Shown here in pieces: positions 8,621 to 16,544 of a DNA stretch of 64,000 nucleotides; the first letter of the stretch is position 1; every line of letters begins with the position of its first letter. Where the stretch lies: positions 45,086-109,085 of the forward strand of contig NZ_JAHUWN010000026.1 of NCBI RefSeq assembly GCF_019219025.1. The letters run 5' to 3'. The stretch comes from Bacillus sp. sid0103. Lineage in GTDB: Bacteria > Bacillota > Bacilli > Bacillales_B > DSM-18226. A model generated the notes under the pieces. The model saw only the letters and a list, made by a program, of their open reading frames with translations, made no database searches and was not told the origin of the DNA. A program made the translations under genes and the position numbers.

Positions 8621-8959
8621 CTATTCGTCTCGCAGCGAACTTAAATATGCCTTCCAAGCAGTAAGTCCTCCCTCTAGAACCTTCACATTATAATGATGCG
8701 CATCCAGAATCTGTGCACATTTCGTTGCCGAATTCCCTGTAGTACAGGTTACAATCATTTCTTGGTCTTTCGGTAAGGCTAGTTGTTTCGATTCTGCTAA
8801 CCCCTCAAGTTCAAAAATATTTGTCTTCGGAATGTTAAGACTTTCTTCTATATGAAATTGATTGTATTTCTCTTTATCCCGAACATCTAGAAGGACTGTT
8901 TTTTCTTCAGCTTGCAGTCTTTCGTGAAGTTCTTTCGGGGTTATTTTTTTTAATGTCAT
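8621..8959 (-). CDS. Rhodanese-domain protein
   Basis: A single rhodanese domain of about 112 residues, likely a cytosolic sulfur carrier or sulfurtransferase. The frame can be opened further upstream to 9133, but the ATG at 8959 has a near-perfect GGAGGTGG ribosome site and begins with MTLKKITPKEL at the family's normal start. Motifs: VLLDVRDKEKYNQFHI and the active-site loop CTTGNSAT with the catalytic Cys. This start also removes the overlap with the divergent EamA gene. Confidence 0.88.
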   Translation of the reverse strand: MTLKKITPKELHERLQAEEKTVLLDVRDKEKYNQFHIEESLNIPKTNIFELEGLAESKQLALPKDQEMIVTCTTGNSATKCAQILDAHHYNVKVLEGGLTAWKAYLSSLRDE

Positions 8960-9048
8960 TGCATCCACCTCCATAACCAAGGATACCACAGTTTCTTTTA
9001 TTTTTAATTCATGCAATCTAAAAATCTTTCGAAAAACGAAAAATATAC

Positions 9049-9077
9049 ATGTCAAATGCCCTCTGAAGATGTATAAT
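9049..9077 (+). promoter_or_regulatory. Candidate sigma-A promoter of the EamA gene
   Basis: TATAAT at 9072-9077 (perfect -10) with ATGTCA at 9049-9054 (4 of 6 to TTGACA) and a 17-nt spacer, upstream of the EamA transporter gene. Confidence 0.45.
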
Positions 9078-9094
9078 AATGGCAATCTATTTTT

Positions 9095-10072
9095 ATGAAG
9101 CAGAAAGAAGTGACGCAGTTGGCAAAAGTTCAAAAATATCAGATATACATGCTATTAGTGTTTGTAATGGTGACGTGGGGACTAAATGTCATAGCAACTA
9201 AAATCATCGTTACACACTTTATGCCGATAACGATTACAGCCCTAAGGGTTTTCACAGCGGGCATTTGTGTTTTTATTATTCTTGGCTTTTTAAAGAAAGT
9301 AAGGCTTCCAACTAGAAATGAGTTTCGCTATATTTTTTTCGCATGCTTTTTTAATGTCGTTTGTCACCATTTCTTTTTATCGCTTGGGTTATTAAAAACG
9401 TCTGCCTCAAATGGAGGCCTTATTTTAGGACTTGGTCCATTGCTAACGACGATTGTCGCCTTTTTATTTATAGGGACTAAGGTAACTTTCATTCGTTTAT
9501 TGGGTATCATTATGGGGTTAACGGGGGTTACCTTTATTGTTGTCGAAGGAAATGGCGGGATGAATGCAGTCTCTATAGGTGACCTATATGTTTTCCTTGC
9601 AATTTTTGCACAAGCATTTAGTTTCATTTTAATAAAAAAGGTCTCACATACAATGGACCCGCGCCTGATGACAGGTTATATGCTAGTAATCGGTTCCATC
9701 ATTTTATTTATTATTAGCCCATTTAAAGAACCGGGTGGATTGAAGGAAATTGTCCACGGCTCTGTTGGTGTTTGGGCAATTTTCCTTGCATCAGCAATTA
9801 TTGCTACTGCTTTAGGACATATGATTTACAATTATGCAATAGGCAAAATAGGCGTAGCAGAATCAGCTATTTTTATCAACCTAAATCCTCTCTTCTCACT
9901 TATCGGGGCTGTTGTTTTTCTAGAAGAACGTATTACGGCATCGCAAATTATTGGTTTTATCTTCATACTCATTGGTGTTTTATTTGGGTCAGGTGCGTTT
10001 GAGGAATCCTTGCTCAGGTCCAAGCAAAAAAAGAAACTATTATATTTGAAGAAGGCAAAAGACTTCCATTAA
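9095..10072 (+). CDS. EamA/DMT-family transporter
   Basis: Drug/metabolite transporter superfamily protein of 325 residues with ten predicted membrane helices in two EamA repeats (about residues 15-150 and 160-300). Markers are VTWGLNVIATKI at the start of repeat 1, GLGPLLTTIVAFLF, and NLNPLFSLIGAVVFLEERI in repeat 2. It probably exports or imports a small metabolite; substrate unknown. The ATG at 9095 lacks a clear ribosome site, whereas the in-frame TTG at 9119 lies 8 nt after AGAAAGAAG and could be the real start. Confidence 0.85.
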   Translation: MKQKEVTQLAKVQKYQIYMLLVFVMVTWGLNVIATKIIVTHFMPITITALRVFTAGICVFIILGFLKKVRLPTRNEFRYIFFACFFNVVCHHFFLSLGLLKTSASNGGLILGLGPLLTTIVAFLFIGTKVTFIRLLGIIMGLTGVTFIVVEGNGGMNAVSIGDLYVFLAIFAQAFSFILIKKVSHTMDPRLMTGYMLVIGSIILFIISPFKEPGGLKEIVHGSVGVWAIFLASAIIATALGHMIYNYAIGKIGVAESAIFINLNPLFSLIGAVVFLEERITASQIIGFIFILIGVLFGSGAFEESLLRSKQKKKLLYLKKAKDFH

Positions 10073-10100
10073 AGTGACTGCAGTTTGAGTCACTTTTTTT
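10071..10100 (+). terminator. Terminator after EamA gene
   Basis: AAAGTGACT and AGTCACTTT form a 9-bp stem with an 8-nt loop followed by a T-run; the stem overlaps the stop codon. Confidence 0.8.
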
Positions 10101-10163
10101 GTCCCTAAAAAACTCGATCCCAAATACGCCTCAAGTCTTAGAGATAAATAAATCTCTGGCTCA

Positions 10164-10192
10164 TTGAGGAAAGTGGAAGGTTTTCTTATTCT
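10164..10192 (+). promoter_or_regulatory. Candidate promoter of DUF4097 gene
   Basis: TTGAGG (10164-10169), 17-nt spacer, TATTCT (10187-10192), each 4 of 6 to the sigma-A consensus. An imperfect inverted repeat (AGAGAT/ATCTCT within CCTCAA/TTGAGG) lies just upstream. Confidence 0.3.
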
Positions 10193-10224
10193 TAACTAAG
10201 ATGTAAGAATAGGGGGAGAAAAAA

Positions 10225-11094
10225 ATGAAAAGAATTGTCATTCTGTTATTGGTCATCACTGGATTATATATTATTTACAATCAGACTTATCCCTTCGATT
10301 GGTTTAGTAAATCAGGGAGTAAAAATGCACAAGAAACAATGACAAACGATATTGACCGGATTGAAGTGGATGTTTCTAGTGTTAGTACCACAATTATTCC
10401 AGAAGACCGGAAAAATATTAAAGCAGTCTATAACGGCAAAGAGAAGCTAACGGTTAGGAATCATGGGGACACCATCGAGGTCTCTATCAAGCGTAAGGGG
10501 TTTGGTTGGTTTGACTGGTCCCCATTCTCAGAAAAGAAGAAAATGAAAATCTATATTCCGGAAGATTTTCACCGCAACATGAGCATCAGTTTGGGTTCGG
10601 GGAACGTAATTTTTTCAGGTACCTCCAAAAATAATCCAGCAAAACTAAACAAATTAACTCTTGATATTGGTTCAGGCAACATGAACCTCAAAAACATGAT
10701 CGTAAACGATTTTAAACAAACTGTAGCGTCAGGGAATGTTGAGATTCATTCCTTAAAGACAGAAACCGGCTCATTTGATGTAAGTTCTGGCAGTTTGGAT
10801 GTCACAGAATATACTGGTGCCATTCAAGCAGAGGTGTCCTCTGGGGAGGTAAATTTTCAAGTTGATCAATTGACAGACTCGATTGATATGGAAGTGAGTT
10901 CAGGAGATGTGGGGCTAGACCTGCCTAACAATGCTGATTTCAGCCTAGATGGAGATGTATCTAGCGGGGAGATAACGTGTGATTTTCCATTGACTTCAAA
11001 AAACATGAAGAAAAAAAGCATCGAAGGGGTCCATGGCTCTGGTAAATACAAAATAGACCTTGATGTGTCCAGTGGGGATATTTATATCCATTAA
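10225..11094 (+). CDS. Membrane-anchored DUF4097 beta-repeat protein
   Basis: 289 residues: a short N-terminal membrane segment (about 4-20, IVILLLVITGLYIIY) and an extracytoplasmic DUF4097 domain (about 45-285). The domain shows the regular SSG/GSG pattern (VDVSSV, SLGSGNV, DIGSGNM, VASGNV, DVSSGSL, EVSSGEV, EVSSGDV, DVSSGEI, DVSSGDI), about 22 residues apart, typical of a parallel beta-helix. Related proteins in Bacillus are linked to cell envelope stress (YvlB/LiaX-like), but no regulator is adjacent here. The GGGGGAG ribosome site precedes the ATG. A clear terminator follows. Confidence 0.82.
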   Translation: MKRIVILLLVITGLYIIYNQTYPFDWFSKSGSKNAQETMTNDIDRIEVDVSSVSTTIIPEDRKNIKAVYNGKEKLTVRNHGDTIEVSIKRKGFGWFDWSPFSEKKKMKIYIPEDFHRNMSISLGSGNVIFSGTSKNNPAKLNKLTLDIGSGNMNLKNMIVNDFKQTVASGNVEIHSLKTETGSFDVSSGSLDVTEYTGAIQAEVSSGEVNFQVDQLTDSIDMEVSSGDVGLDLPNNADFSLDGDVSSGEITCDFPLTSKNMKKKSIEGVHGSGKYKIDLDVSSGDIYIH

Positions 11095-11103
11095 GAACAA
11101 AAA

Positions 11104-11134
11104 GCGCATGGATTTTCTAATCCATGCATTTTTT
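11104..11134 (+). terminator. Terminator after DUF4097 gene
   Basis: GCATGGATT and AATCCATGC form a 9-bp stem with a 4-nt loop followed by ATTTTTTG. Confidence 0.85.
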
Positions 11135-11216
11135 GTGTAGACTTTCATGGAACCATCGTCGGAAAAATATCATATCCTATTCTGGCCTGCGTTTTAAATT
11201 TGGAAGGAGAGTAACC

Positions 11217-11606
11217 ATGTATTACTACCCATATCAATATCCAATCTATACTCCATTACCTGCTTACCCGCCTCAGTTCGTGCTTCAGTCGTATCCAAGG
11301 AGTTATCCACCCGTAGATGTAAAAATATTTGAAGACTCAGTCAAATCGTTTCGATTTTTGATGGATCAAGGCCGTATTTTGCTTGATCGTTTAGGGAATA
11401 TAGAATTCGCTAAAAAAGTGATGAGTTCAGCCCAACAAGGAAAAAAAGCCGATGTAGATCAGTTAATCAAGACGATTGGATTAAAAGTACCTGTGGTCAC
11501 AAATTTTACGCCTTCAGGAGTCAACTTTGAGCTTATCTCCCAAACCAACCCTCAACATCCAGAAGGCTGCTGTACCTTAAAAGTAGCCATGAAATGGGGA
11601 AATTGA
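11217..11606 (+). CDS. Small Tyr/Pro-rich protein, possible spore coat protein
   Basis: 129 residues from the ATG at 11217, which has GGAAGGAGAG upstream; the frame opens earlier but without a ribosome site and through a terminator. The first 35 residues are rich in Tyr and Pro (YYYPYQYPIYTP), like small Bacillus coat proteins. The remainder is a compact domain with a helix (DSVKSFRFLMDQGRILLDRL), GKKADVDQLIKTIGLKVPV, and a C-terminal Cys pair (GCCTLKVAMKW). This layout recalls YuzC-type inner coat proteins, but I cannot assign it firmly. Confidence 0.6.
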   Translation: MYYYPYQYPIYTPLPAYPPQFVLQSYPRSYPPVDVKIFEDSVKSFRFLMDQGRILLDRLGNIEFAKKVMSSAQQGKKADVDQLIKTIGLKVPVVTNFTPSGVNFELISQTNPQHPEGCCTLKVAMKWGN

Positions 11607-11660
11607 TGTTAGATCGAGACCACCTAACAATCCCCCGAATAAACGAAAGTGGTACTCTAA

Positions 11661-11954
11661 TCAAACGGGGATACCACTCCTCTTTTCATTTCTAGATAAA
11701 AGATATACATCCATCTGTTCAGCAGAAATTGGTTTGCTAAATAAATACCCCTGACCAATTTTACATTCATTTTCCTTTAAAAAATGAAGTTGTTCATCTG
11801 TTTCGATTCCCTCTGCAATAACAGCAAAGTTTAAATTCAAACCCATATCAATAATCGTTTTCACCATGATCCCCTGATTCGAATGGTAGATGATATCATC
11901 GACAAATGATTTATCAATCTTAATCTTATCAATAGGAAGATGCTTTAAATAAAT
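11661..11954 (-). pseudogene. C-terminal relic of an EAL-domain phosphodiesterase
   Basis: Only the last ~98 codons of an EAL (c-di-GMP phosphodiesterase) domain remain: LKHLPIDKIKIDKSFVDDI, AVIAEGIETDEQLHFL and GQGYLFSKPI are hallmark EAL segments. Upstream in the same frame two consecutive TAG codons (11955-11960) close the frame, and no N-terminal part or other domain is seen further on. An internal ATG could produce a 68-residue fragment, but it lacks the EVE/EAL catalytic parts. The 11961-12186 stretch that follows shows nothing else recognisable. Confidence 0.82.
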
Positions 11955-12186
11955 CTACTAGTTCGGTAAGGACGATCAAACTAGAGATGAGCATCCATTT
12001 ATATACATAGGTTGTTATATGGGTCCTCAATTTGATTTCTCTCTTTTTCTATGTCATTTTTTCTTTGCTATTATACTAAGAAAAAAGTATTATCTTTAAA
12101 ATATCAAAAAAAGATTTACTTAACAATCTAGTGTTTACGACTTCGAAAGCGATTCCAGTAATTATTTTACAGTAACCGACTGGCAA

Positions 12187-12220
12187 TAAAAAAGACGATT
12201 CTGCTTTGGAATCGTCTTTT
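12187..12220 (-). terminator. Terminator after SemiSWEET gene
   Basis: AAAAGACGATTC and GAATCGTCTTTT form a perfect 12-bp stem with a 7-nt loop; U-rich end for the minus strand. Confidence 0.85.
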
Positions 12221-12221
12221 C

Positions 12222-12494
12222 TCATTTTTGATTAACTTTTGTACTATATTTTATCGTTAAAGCTAATATCGTTACCGCTAAGATAAAGGTTATCGAGTTT
12301 GCAATAATTATAGGTATATCTTTCACAAAAAACCCATACACCAGCCATAACAAAACTCCACTTGTGAACATGCTGTACATGCCTAAGGAAATTCCATCCG
12401 TGTTTTTATCTTTGATGGTTTTAATCGCCTGTGGAAGAAAAGAAACGGTTGTTAGAATAGCAGCTATATATCCGATAACAGATATGAAATCCAT
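12222..12494 (-). CDS. SemiSWEET sugar transporter (PQ-loop)
   Basis: 90-residue, three-helix PQ-loop protein. SemiSWEETs act as dimers and move sugars down a gradient. Landmarks: IGYIAAILTTVSFLPQAIK carrying the PQ motif in helix 1, DGISLGMYSMFTSGVLLWLVYGF in helix 2, and a third hydrophobic segment to about residue 82. Start ATG with AGAGGTG upstream. It lies next to the sugar dehydrogenase operon but is separated from it by a terminator, so a joint role is only a guess. Confidence 0.87.
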   Translation of the reverse strand: MDFISVIGYIAAILTTVSFLPQAIKTIKDKNTDGISLGMYSMFTSGVLLWLVYGFFVKDIPIIIANSITFILAVTILALTIKYSTKVNQK

Positions 12495-12537
12495 TATATT
12501 TCACCTCTCATTCTAAAACCAAAGCCATTTTTGAAGC

Positions 12538-12561
12538 AAAAAAAGGGCAAGCAGCCCTTTA
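12538..12561 (-). terminator. Terminator at end of TIM-barrel/Gfo operon
   Basis: AAAGGGC and GCCCTTT stem with a short loop followed on the minus strand by a T-run of eight. It lies right after the relic at 12566-12686. Confidence 0.7.
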
Positions 12562-12565
12562 TGTT

Positions 12566-12686
12566 TACAATAGCATATAAACCCCTGTTTCATACGGTTT
12601 TAAGGTGAAATTTTTCTGTAATGTCTTTGAAGCAACGTCAATTTTGAAGGATGAGTTCAGAAGTAGCCTTAGATATACTTCCCAGA
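12566..12686 (-). pseudogene. Possible C-terminal relic of a glycosidase
   Basis: A short open frame in this 150-nt gap ends in NFTLKPYETGVYMLL and stop at 12566. A terminal beta-strand of the form PYExGVY is common at the end of GH13/GH-family C-terminal sandwiches. It overlaps the end of the neighbouring TIM-barrel gene in another frame and has no start. Low confidence; it may be chance. Confidence 0.3.
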
Positions 12687-12689
12687 ACC

Positions 12690-13658
12690 CTACACCCACC
12701 ACATTTGCGAGACGGATTCCTCAATTAAAACCGATTTCAAGTTGGTTACCGCTCGTTTGAATCCCTCATCAATTGACATAATTGGATCCTCATGTTCGAT
12801 GCTGACCACATAATCATAGCCATAGGTTCGTAATACACTCATCATATCAGACCACTCTTTTAGGCTATGCCCGCAACCGACAGACCGGAAAGACCAAGCC
12901 CTCGTTTTCACTTCCCCGTAAGGCTGCATATCCGTTAATCCATACATATTCACATTTTCCTGATCAATGTAAGTGTCTTTCGCATGAAAATGATGAATGG
13001 CATTTTCTTTGGCGAGAATTTTGATTGCCGCAACAGGGTCAATGCCTTGCCACCATAAATGGCTTGGGTCTAAATTAGCACCAATCGCATCACACGTTTC
13101 CTCGCGCAGTTTTAAAAGTGTATAGGGAGTGTGTACTAAAAAACCACCGTGGAGTTCGAGCCCGATCTTCACATTATGATCCTTAGCAAATTGACCTACT
13201 TCTTTCCAATACGGAATCAATTTTTCTTCCCATTGCCACTTTAAGACATCGCCATATTCATTCGGCCAAGGGGTAACCGGCCAGTTCGGATATTTAGCTC
13301 CTTCGTGATCCCCCGCTGTACCTGAAAAACAATTTACAACCGGCACTTTGAGTAGAGATGCAAGTTGAATTGTTTTTAAGAGTGTTTCATGAGAGTTTTT
13401 CGCAAATTCCTTCTCTGGTGAAATCGGGTTTCCATGGCAGCTGAAGGCGCTGATGATTAGTCCGCGTTCCTCTACTTTTTGGATATACTGTTGGCGTGCT
13501 TCACCACTTTCTAATAACGTGTCTAAGTCACAGTGGTGGTTACCAGGGTAACAGCCGGTTCCAATTTCCACTGCATGGAGTCCTGCTTCCTTTACTGTAT
13601 CCAGCATTTCTTCGAATGTTTTTTCCGCAAATAAGACAGTAAATACACCTAATTTCAT
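12690..13658 (-). CDS. Sugar phosphate isomerase/epimerase-like TIM-barrel enzyme
   Basis: 322 residues, AP-endonuclease-2-like TIM barrel. Visible metal-site segments: AVEIGTGCYPGNHHCD, KIGLELHGGFLVHTP (Glu/His), ANLDPSHLWWQG (Asp/His), IHHFHAKDTYI (His) and VSIEHEDP (Glu near the end). The family is not restricted to phosphates: relatives act as isomerases, epimerases or as eliminases/hydratases on 3-keto sugars. Its ATG overlaps the upstream Gfo/Idh stop by 4 nt. Order thuA, Gfo/Idh, Gfo/Idh, TIM barrel suggests it acts on a dehydrogenase product. The exact reaction is not known from sequence. Confidence 0.85.
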   Translation of the reverse strand: MKLGVFTVLFAEKTFEEMLDTVKEAGLHAVEIGTGCYPGNHHCDLDTLLESGEARQQYIQKVEERGLIISAFSCHGNPISPEKEFAKNSHETLLKTIQLASLLKVPVVNCFSGTAGDHEGAKYPNWPVTPWPNEYGDVLKWQWEEKLIPYWKEVGQFAKDHNVKIGLELHGGFLVHTPYTLLKLREETCDAIGANLDPSHLWWQGIDPVAAIKILAKENAIHHFHAKDTYIDQENVNMYGLTDMQPYGEVKTRAWSFRSVGCGHSLKEWSDMMSVLRTYGYDYVVSIEHEDPIMSIDEGFKRAVTNLKSVLIEESVSQMWWV

Positions 13659-14674
13659 ATTTGAGTTCCCCCACTCTTATATATTTGATCGATAATTTGA
13701 GAAACTTGAAGTGCCTCTTCAGGCTTAACGATCAATTCACTTGTTCCAAGACAGGTTTCAATAAAATTTCGCGCCTGAAGCAGGCCTGGATCAACTTCAG
13801 CTTGAATCCAGGCTGCCTCACTGTTAAACAGAATGCCATTTTTTGTTGTATAGAGTTCTAAAGGAAATACACTTAAACCACCATCTACTCCTGAAATGCT
13901 CAGGTGCTCGTTGTCGTCTTTTATATTGGCCGCCCATGAGGTTTCGAATAGCATAGACGCTCCATTTTCAAATTTCATGTAAGCTGTCACATGATCATCC
14001 ACATTAAAAGTTTCATGATCAAATGATCCCCATTGGTTCACTTGGTTGGGCATTTTACTTAGCGTGTTATAAGTGGTGCCTGACACCGCAATATGGTTTG
14101 GATTTCCTATCAGCCAAAGAGCTAAATCGAGAAGGTGACAACCATAATCAATCAGGCTGCCGCCGCCTTGGAGGTCTTTATTGGTAAAAACGCCCCAGCC
14201 CGGTACCTTTCGGCGTCTTAAGGCCTTGACCCTCACAACAAGCGGAGTGCCTACCTCTTGCATTACCTTCTTAGCCGCCTGCGATTCCTTCATGAAACGA
14301 TAATGATAGGCAATAGCCAACACTTTATCTGCTTTTTTAGACGATGCAATCATCTTCTCGCATTCTTCTGCGCTGAGAGCCATCGGTTTCTCACATAGAA
14401 CATGAACTCCTGCTTCGAATGCGGCAAGCGTAATCTCCGCATGAAATTTATTGGGTGTACAAATGCAAACAGCATCCACTTCTGAAAAGAGGTCTCGATA
14501 GTCCTCAAATACGTGAGGGATGTTATATTTTTCGGCAATTTCCTTCGCTCGTTCGATATTGACATCACTTACAGCTGTTAATTCACAAACTGCATTTAAT
14601 TGAAGAAAAGCAGGGATATGACGGCCTTGTGCAATACCGCCAACCCCTATGATTCCAATTCGAAGTTTTGTCAT
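13655..14674 (-). CDS. Gfo/Idh/MocA-family sugar dehydrogenase
   Basis: 339-residue NAD(P)-dependent oxidoreductase. The N-terminal Rossmann fold starts IGIIGVGGIAQGRHIPAF; VHVLCEKPMALS gives the EKP motif with the catalytic Lys; GGGSLIDYGCHLLDLALWL carries the Asp/His of the C-terminal domain active site. It is coupled on both sides by 4-nt ATGA overlaps. Together with the next Gfo/Idh gene it gives the locus two distinct dehydrogenases, as expected for a path that first oxidises and later reduces the same carbon. Confidence 0.9.
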   Translation of the reverse strand: MTKLRIGIIGVGGIAQGRHIPAFLQLNAVCELTAVSDVNIERAKEIAEKYNIPHVFEDYRDLFSEVDAVCICTPNKFHAEITLAAFEAGVHVLCEKPMALSAEECEKMIASSKKADKVLAIAYHYRFMKESQAAKKVMQEVGTPLVVRVKALRRRKVPGWGVFTNKDLQGGGSLIDYGCHLLDLALWLIGNPNHIAVSGTTYNTLSKMPNQVNQWGSFDHETFNVDDHVTAYMKFENGASMLFETSWAANIKDDNEHLSISGVDGGLSVFPLELYTTKNGILFNSEAAWIQAEVDPGLLQARNFIETCLGTSELIVKPEEALQVSQIIDQIYKSGGTQI

Positions 14675-15705
14675 AGCTCATTCACTTTGACAATTTTTTT
14701 AGTTTCATTTGATTCTAGTGCCGCTAATATAACCTCTAGTGACTTCATACCTTCCTCACCAGGTACCGGCGGTTCTTGATCCTGAAGAACGGAATCAACA
14801 AACTTCTCGATGACATGTGTATTATTTTGACCGCCTTCATCATTGGACTGGATTTTTCCCAGCTCATAATTCACGACTTCACCGTTCGCATATTGTACAA
14901 CTAGTGAATAGGTTGGGTTATCCTCTAAACGGAGGATCGCTTTTTCTCCATAAATAATCGTGGAATTATCTTCCTTGCCTTTATAGGACCAACTGGCAGC
15001 AAGGGTTCCAATCATGCCGCTTTCAGTTTTTAACACACAAACTGCGTTATCATCAACATCAGCAAACTCCTTAGAACTAGTTTCTACAAAGGCACCCACT
15101 TCGACAATTTCCTCCCCTAACACATAGCGAAGTAAATCTGTCTTGTGAACCCCTAGGTCCCCCATAGCACCAACAAATGCTTTTTCTTTTTGGAAAAACC
15201 AACTATCTTTTCCATCTACACTCCATCCCTCGGGACCGCCATGTCCGAAGGCTGTGCGGAAACTATAAATCTTACCGATTTCTCCGCTTGCAATCAACTG
15301 ACGGGCTCTTTGATGGGAAGGGACAAAACGCTGATTATGGGCAATCATTAACTTTTTACCGCTCTCTTTTGCTGCAGCAATCATCGCTTCTGCTTCCTGT
15401 TTAGAAGTAGCCATCGGTTTTTCACAAAGAACATGCAAGTTTGCATTTAACGCAGCAATTGAGATTGGGGCATGAAGATAATTCGGTGTACAAACACTGA
15501 CTGCATCAACCGTGCCGCTGCTTATTAACTCATCAAAACTGGTGTAAGCAGCGAGTTCATATTTCTCAGCAATTTCTTTAACCCGTTCTTCATCAATATC
15601 ACAAACAGCCACTATTTCGACATTTCTATTGGCTTGATATTCAGGTATATGTCGATGCTGAGCTATACTGCCGCAGCCGATTATGCCAACTCTTAACTTT
15701 TCCAT
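14671..15705 (-). CDS. Gfo/Idh/MocA-family sugar dehydrogenase
   Basis: 344 residues from the ATG at 15705, which overlaps the thuA stop (TAATG) and has AAAGGGGG upstream; the frame runs further upstream within thuA but without need. Rossmann start VGIIGCGSIAQHRHIPEY, LHVLCEKPMATS with catalytic Lys, MGDLGVHKTDLLRYVLG with Asp/His pair. Only moderately similar to its downstream neighbour, so not a recent duplication. Members oxidise or reduce C2/C3/C1 of sugars and polyols; the likely role here is with ThuA and the TIM-barrel enzymes on a keto-sugar route. Confidence 0.9.
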   Translation of the reverse strand: MEKLRVGIIGCGSIAQHRHIPEYQANRNVEIVAVCDIDEERVKEIAEKYELAAYTSFDELISSGTVDAVSVCTPNYLHAPISIAALNANLHVLCEKPMATSKQEAEAMIAAAKESGKKLMIAHNQRFVPSHQRARQLIASGEIGKIYSFRTAFGHGGPEGWSVDGKDSWFFQKEKAFVGAMGDLGVHKTDLLRYVLGEEIVEVGAFVETSSKEFADVDDNAVCVLKTESGMIGTLAASWSYKGKEDNSTIIYGEKAILRLEDNPTYSLVVQYANGEVVNYELGKIQSNDEGGQNNTHVIEKFVDSVLQDQEPPVPGEEGMKSLEVILAALESNETKKIVKVNEL

Positions 15706-16433
15706 TATTGATGTCCCCCTTTGATTTGTTCTAGTGGTTTCGCATTCCCATAGACTGGACGTTCCCGTTTGACAGGTGCTGCCCATTTGACAGCATTGAT
15801 AATGACACGTTGAATCTGTTCGTTATGATAGGTCGGGTACGTTTCATGACCAGGTCTGAAGTAAAATACTTTTCCATTTCCACGCTTGAAGGTACAGCCG
15901 CTTCGGAATACTTCGCCGCCTTCAAACCAGCTCGTAAAGATAAGCTCATCCGGCTGTGGGATATCAAAGTGCTCGCCATACATTTCTTCTTTCGTTAATT
16001 CAATATATTCAGAGATCCCTTCTGTTATGGGATGACTCGGGCTAACCACCCAAAGACGTTCTTTTTCATCGGCTTCCCGCCACTTTAAATCACAGCTGGT
16101 ACCCATTAAGGTTTTAAAGATTTTTGAAAAATGACCGGAGTGAAGAACAATTAACCCCATTCCATCGAGAACACGCTGTTGGACTTTTTGAACAATCTCA
16201 TCTTTTACTTCACCATGTGCAAGGTGTCCCCACCAAACTAGGACATCGGTAGCAGCGAGTACTTCATCTGTTAAGCCATGCTCCGGCTCATCAAGAGTTG
16301 CTGTTCCTGTTTCGAAGCCTTCAGCTTGAAGAAATTCAGCGATCGTACCATGGATGCCGTTCGGATAAATATCCCTGACAACCGGATTTTTTTGCTCATG
16401 ACGGTTTTCGTTCCATATAGTAACTTTCAACAT
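15705..16433 (-). CDS. thuA: ThuA-domain protein
   Basis: 242-residue ThuA family protein with a class I glutamine amidotransferase-like fold. Segments seen: [63 protein letters not shown], and [20 protein letters not shown]. ThuA was named from trehalose utilisation, where it works with a Gfo/Idh dehydrogenase on 3-keto-trehalose; members beside Gfo/Idh and TIM-barrel genes are thought to handle keto-sugars. First gene of a four-gene, tightly overlapping unit. ATG with AAAGGAG upstream. Confidence 0.88.
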   Translation of the reverse strand: MLKVTIWNENRHEQKNPVVRDIYPNGIHGTIAEFLQAEGFETGTATLDEPEHGLTDEVLAATDVLVWWGHLAHGEVKDEIVQKVQQRVLDGMGLIVLHSGHFSKIFKTLMGTSCDLKWREADEKERLWVVSPSHPITEGISEYIELTKEEMYGEHFDIPQPDELIFTSWFEGGEVFRSGCTFKRGNGKVFYFRPGHETYPTYHNEQIQRVIINAVKWAAPVKRERPVYGNAKPLEQIKGGHQ

Positions 16434-16448
16434 AACAATCTACTCCTT

Positions 16449-16462
16449 TGATAACGATTACT
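16449..16462. promoter_or_regulatory. Possible LacI/CcpA-type operator upstream of thuA
   Basis: TGATAACGATTACT lies 16 nt before the thuA ATG. Its complement AGTAATCGTTATCA resembles TGTAATCGATTTCA upstream of the LacI gene at 22931, and it matches the cre consensus at 12 of 14 positions. Tentative link to that regulator or to CcpA. Confidence 0.35.
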
Positions 16463-16544
16463 TTACCTTTATTTTAGAGATTGAGAACATTATTGAAATA
16501 GCTTACATTGACAAAAAAGGTGGAAAATATTAAACAAAAAACTA

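Noticed and set aside
8621..9133. 170-codon version of the rhodanese gene
   Set aside because: The extra N-terminus has no ribosome site and overlaps the promoter and start of the divergent EamA gene; the ATG at 8959 has GGAGGTGG.
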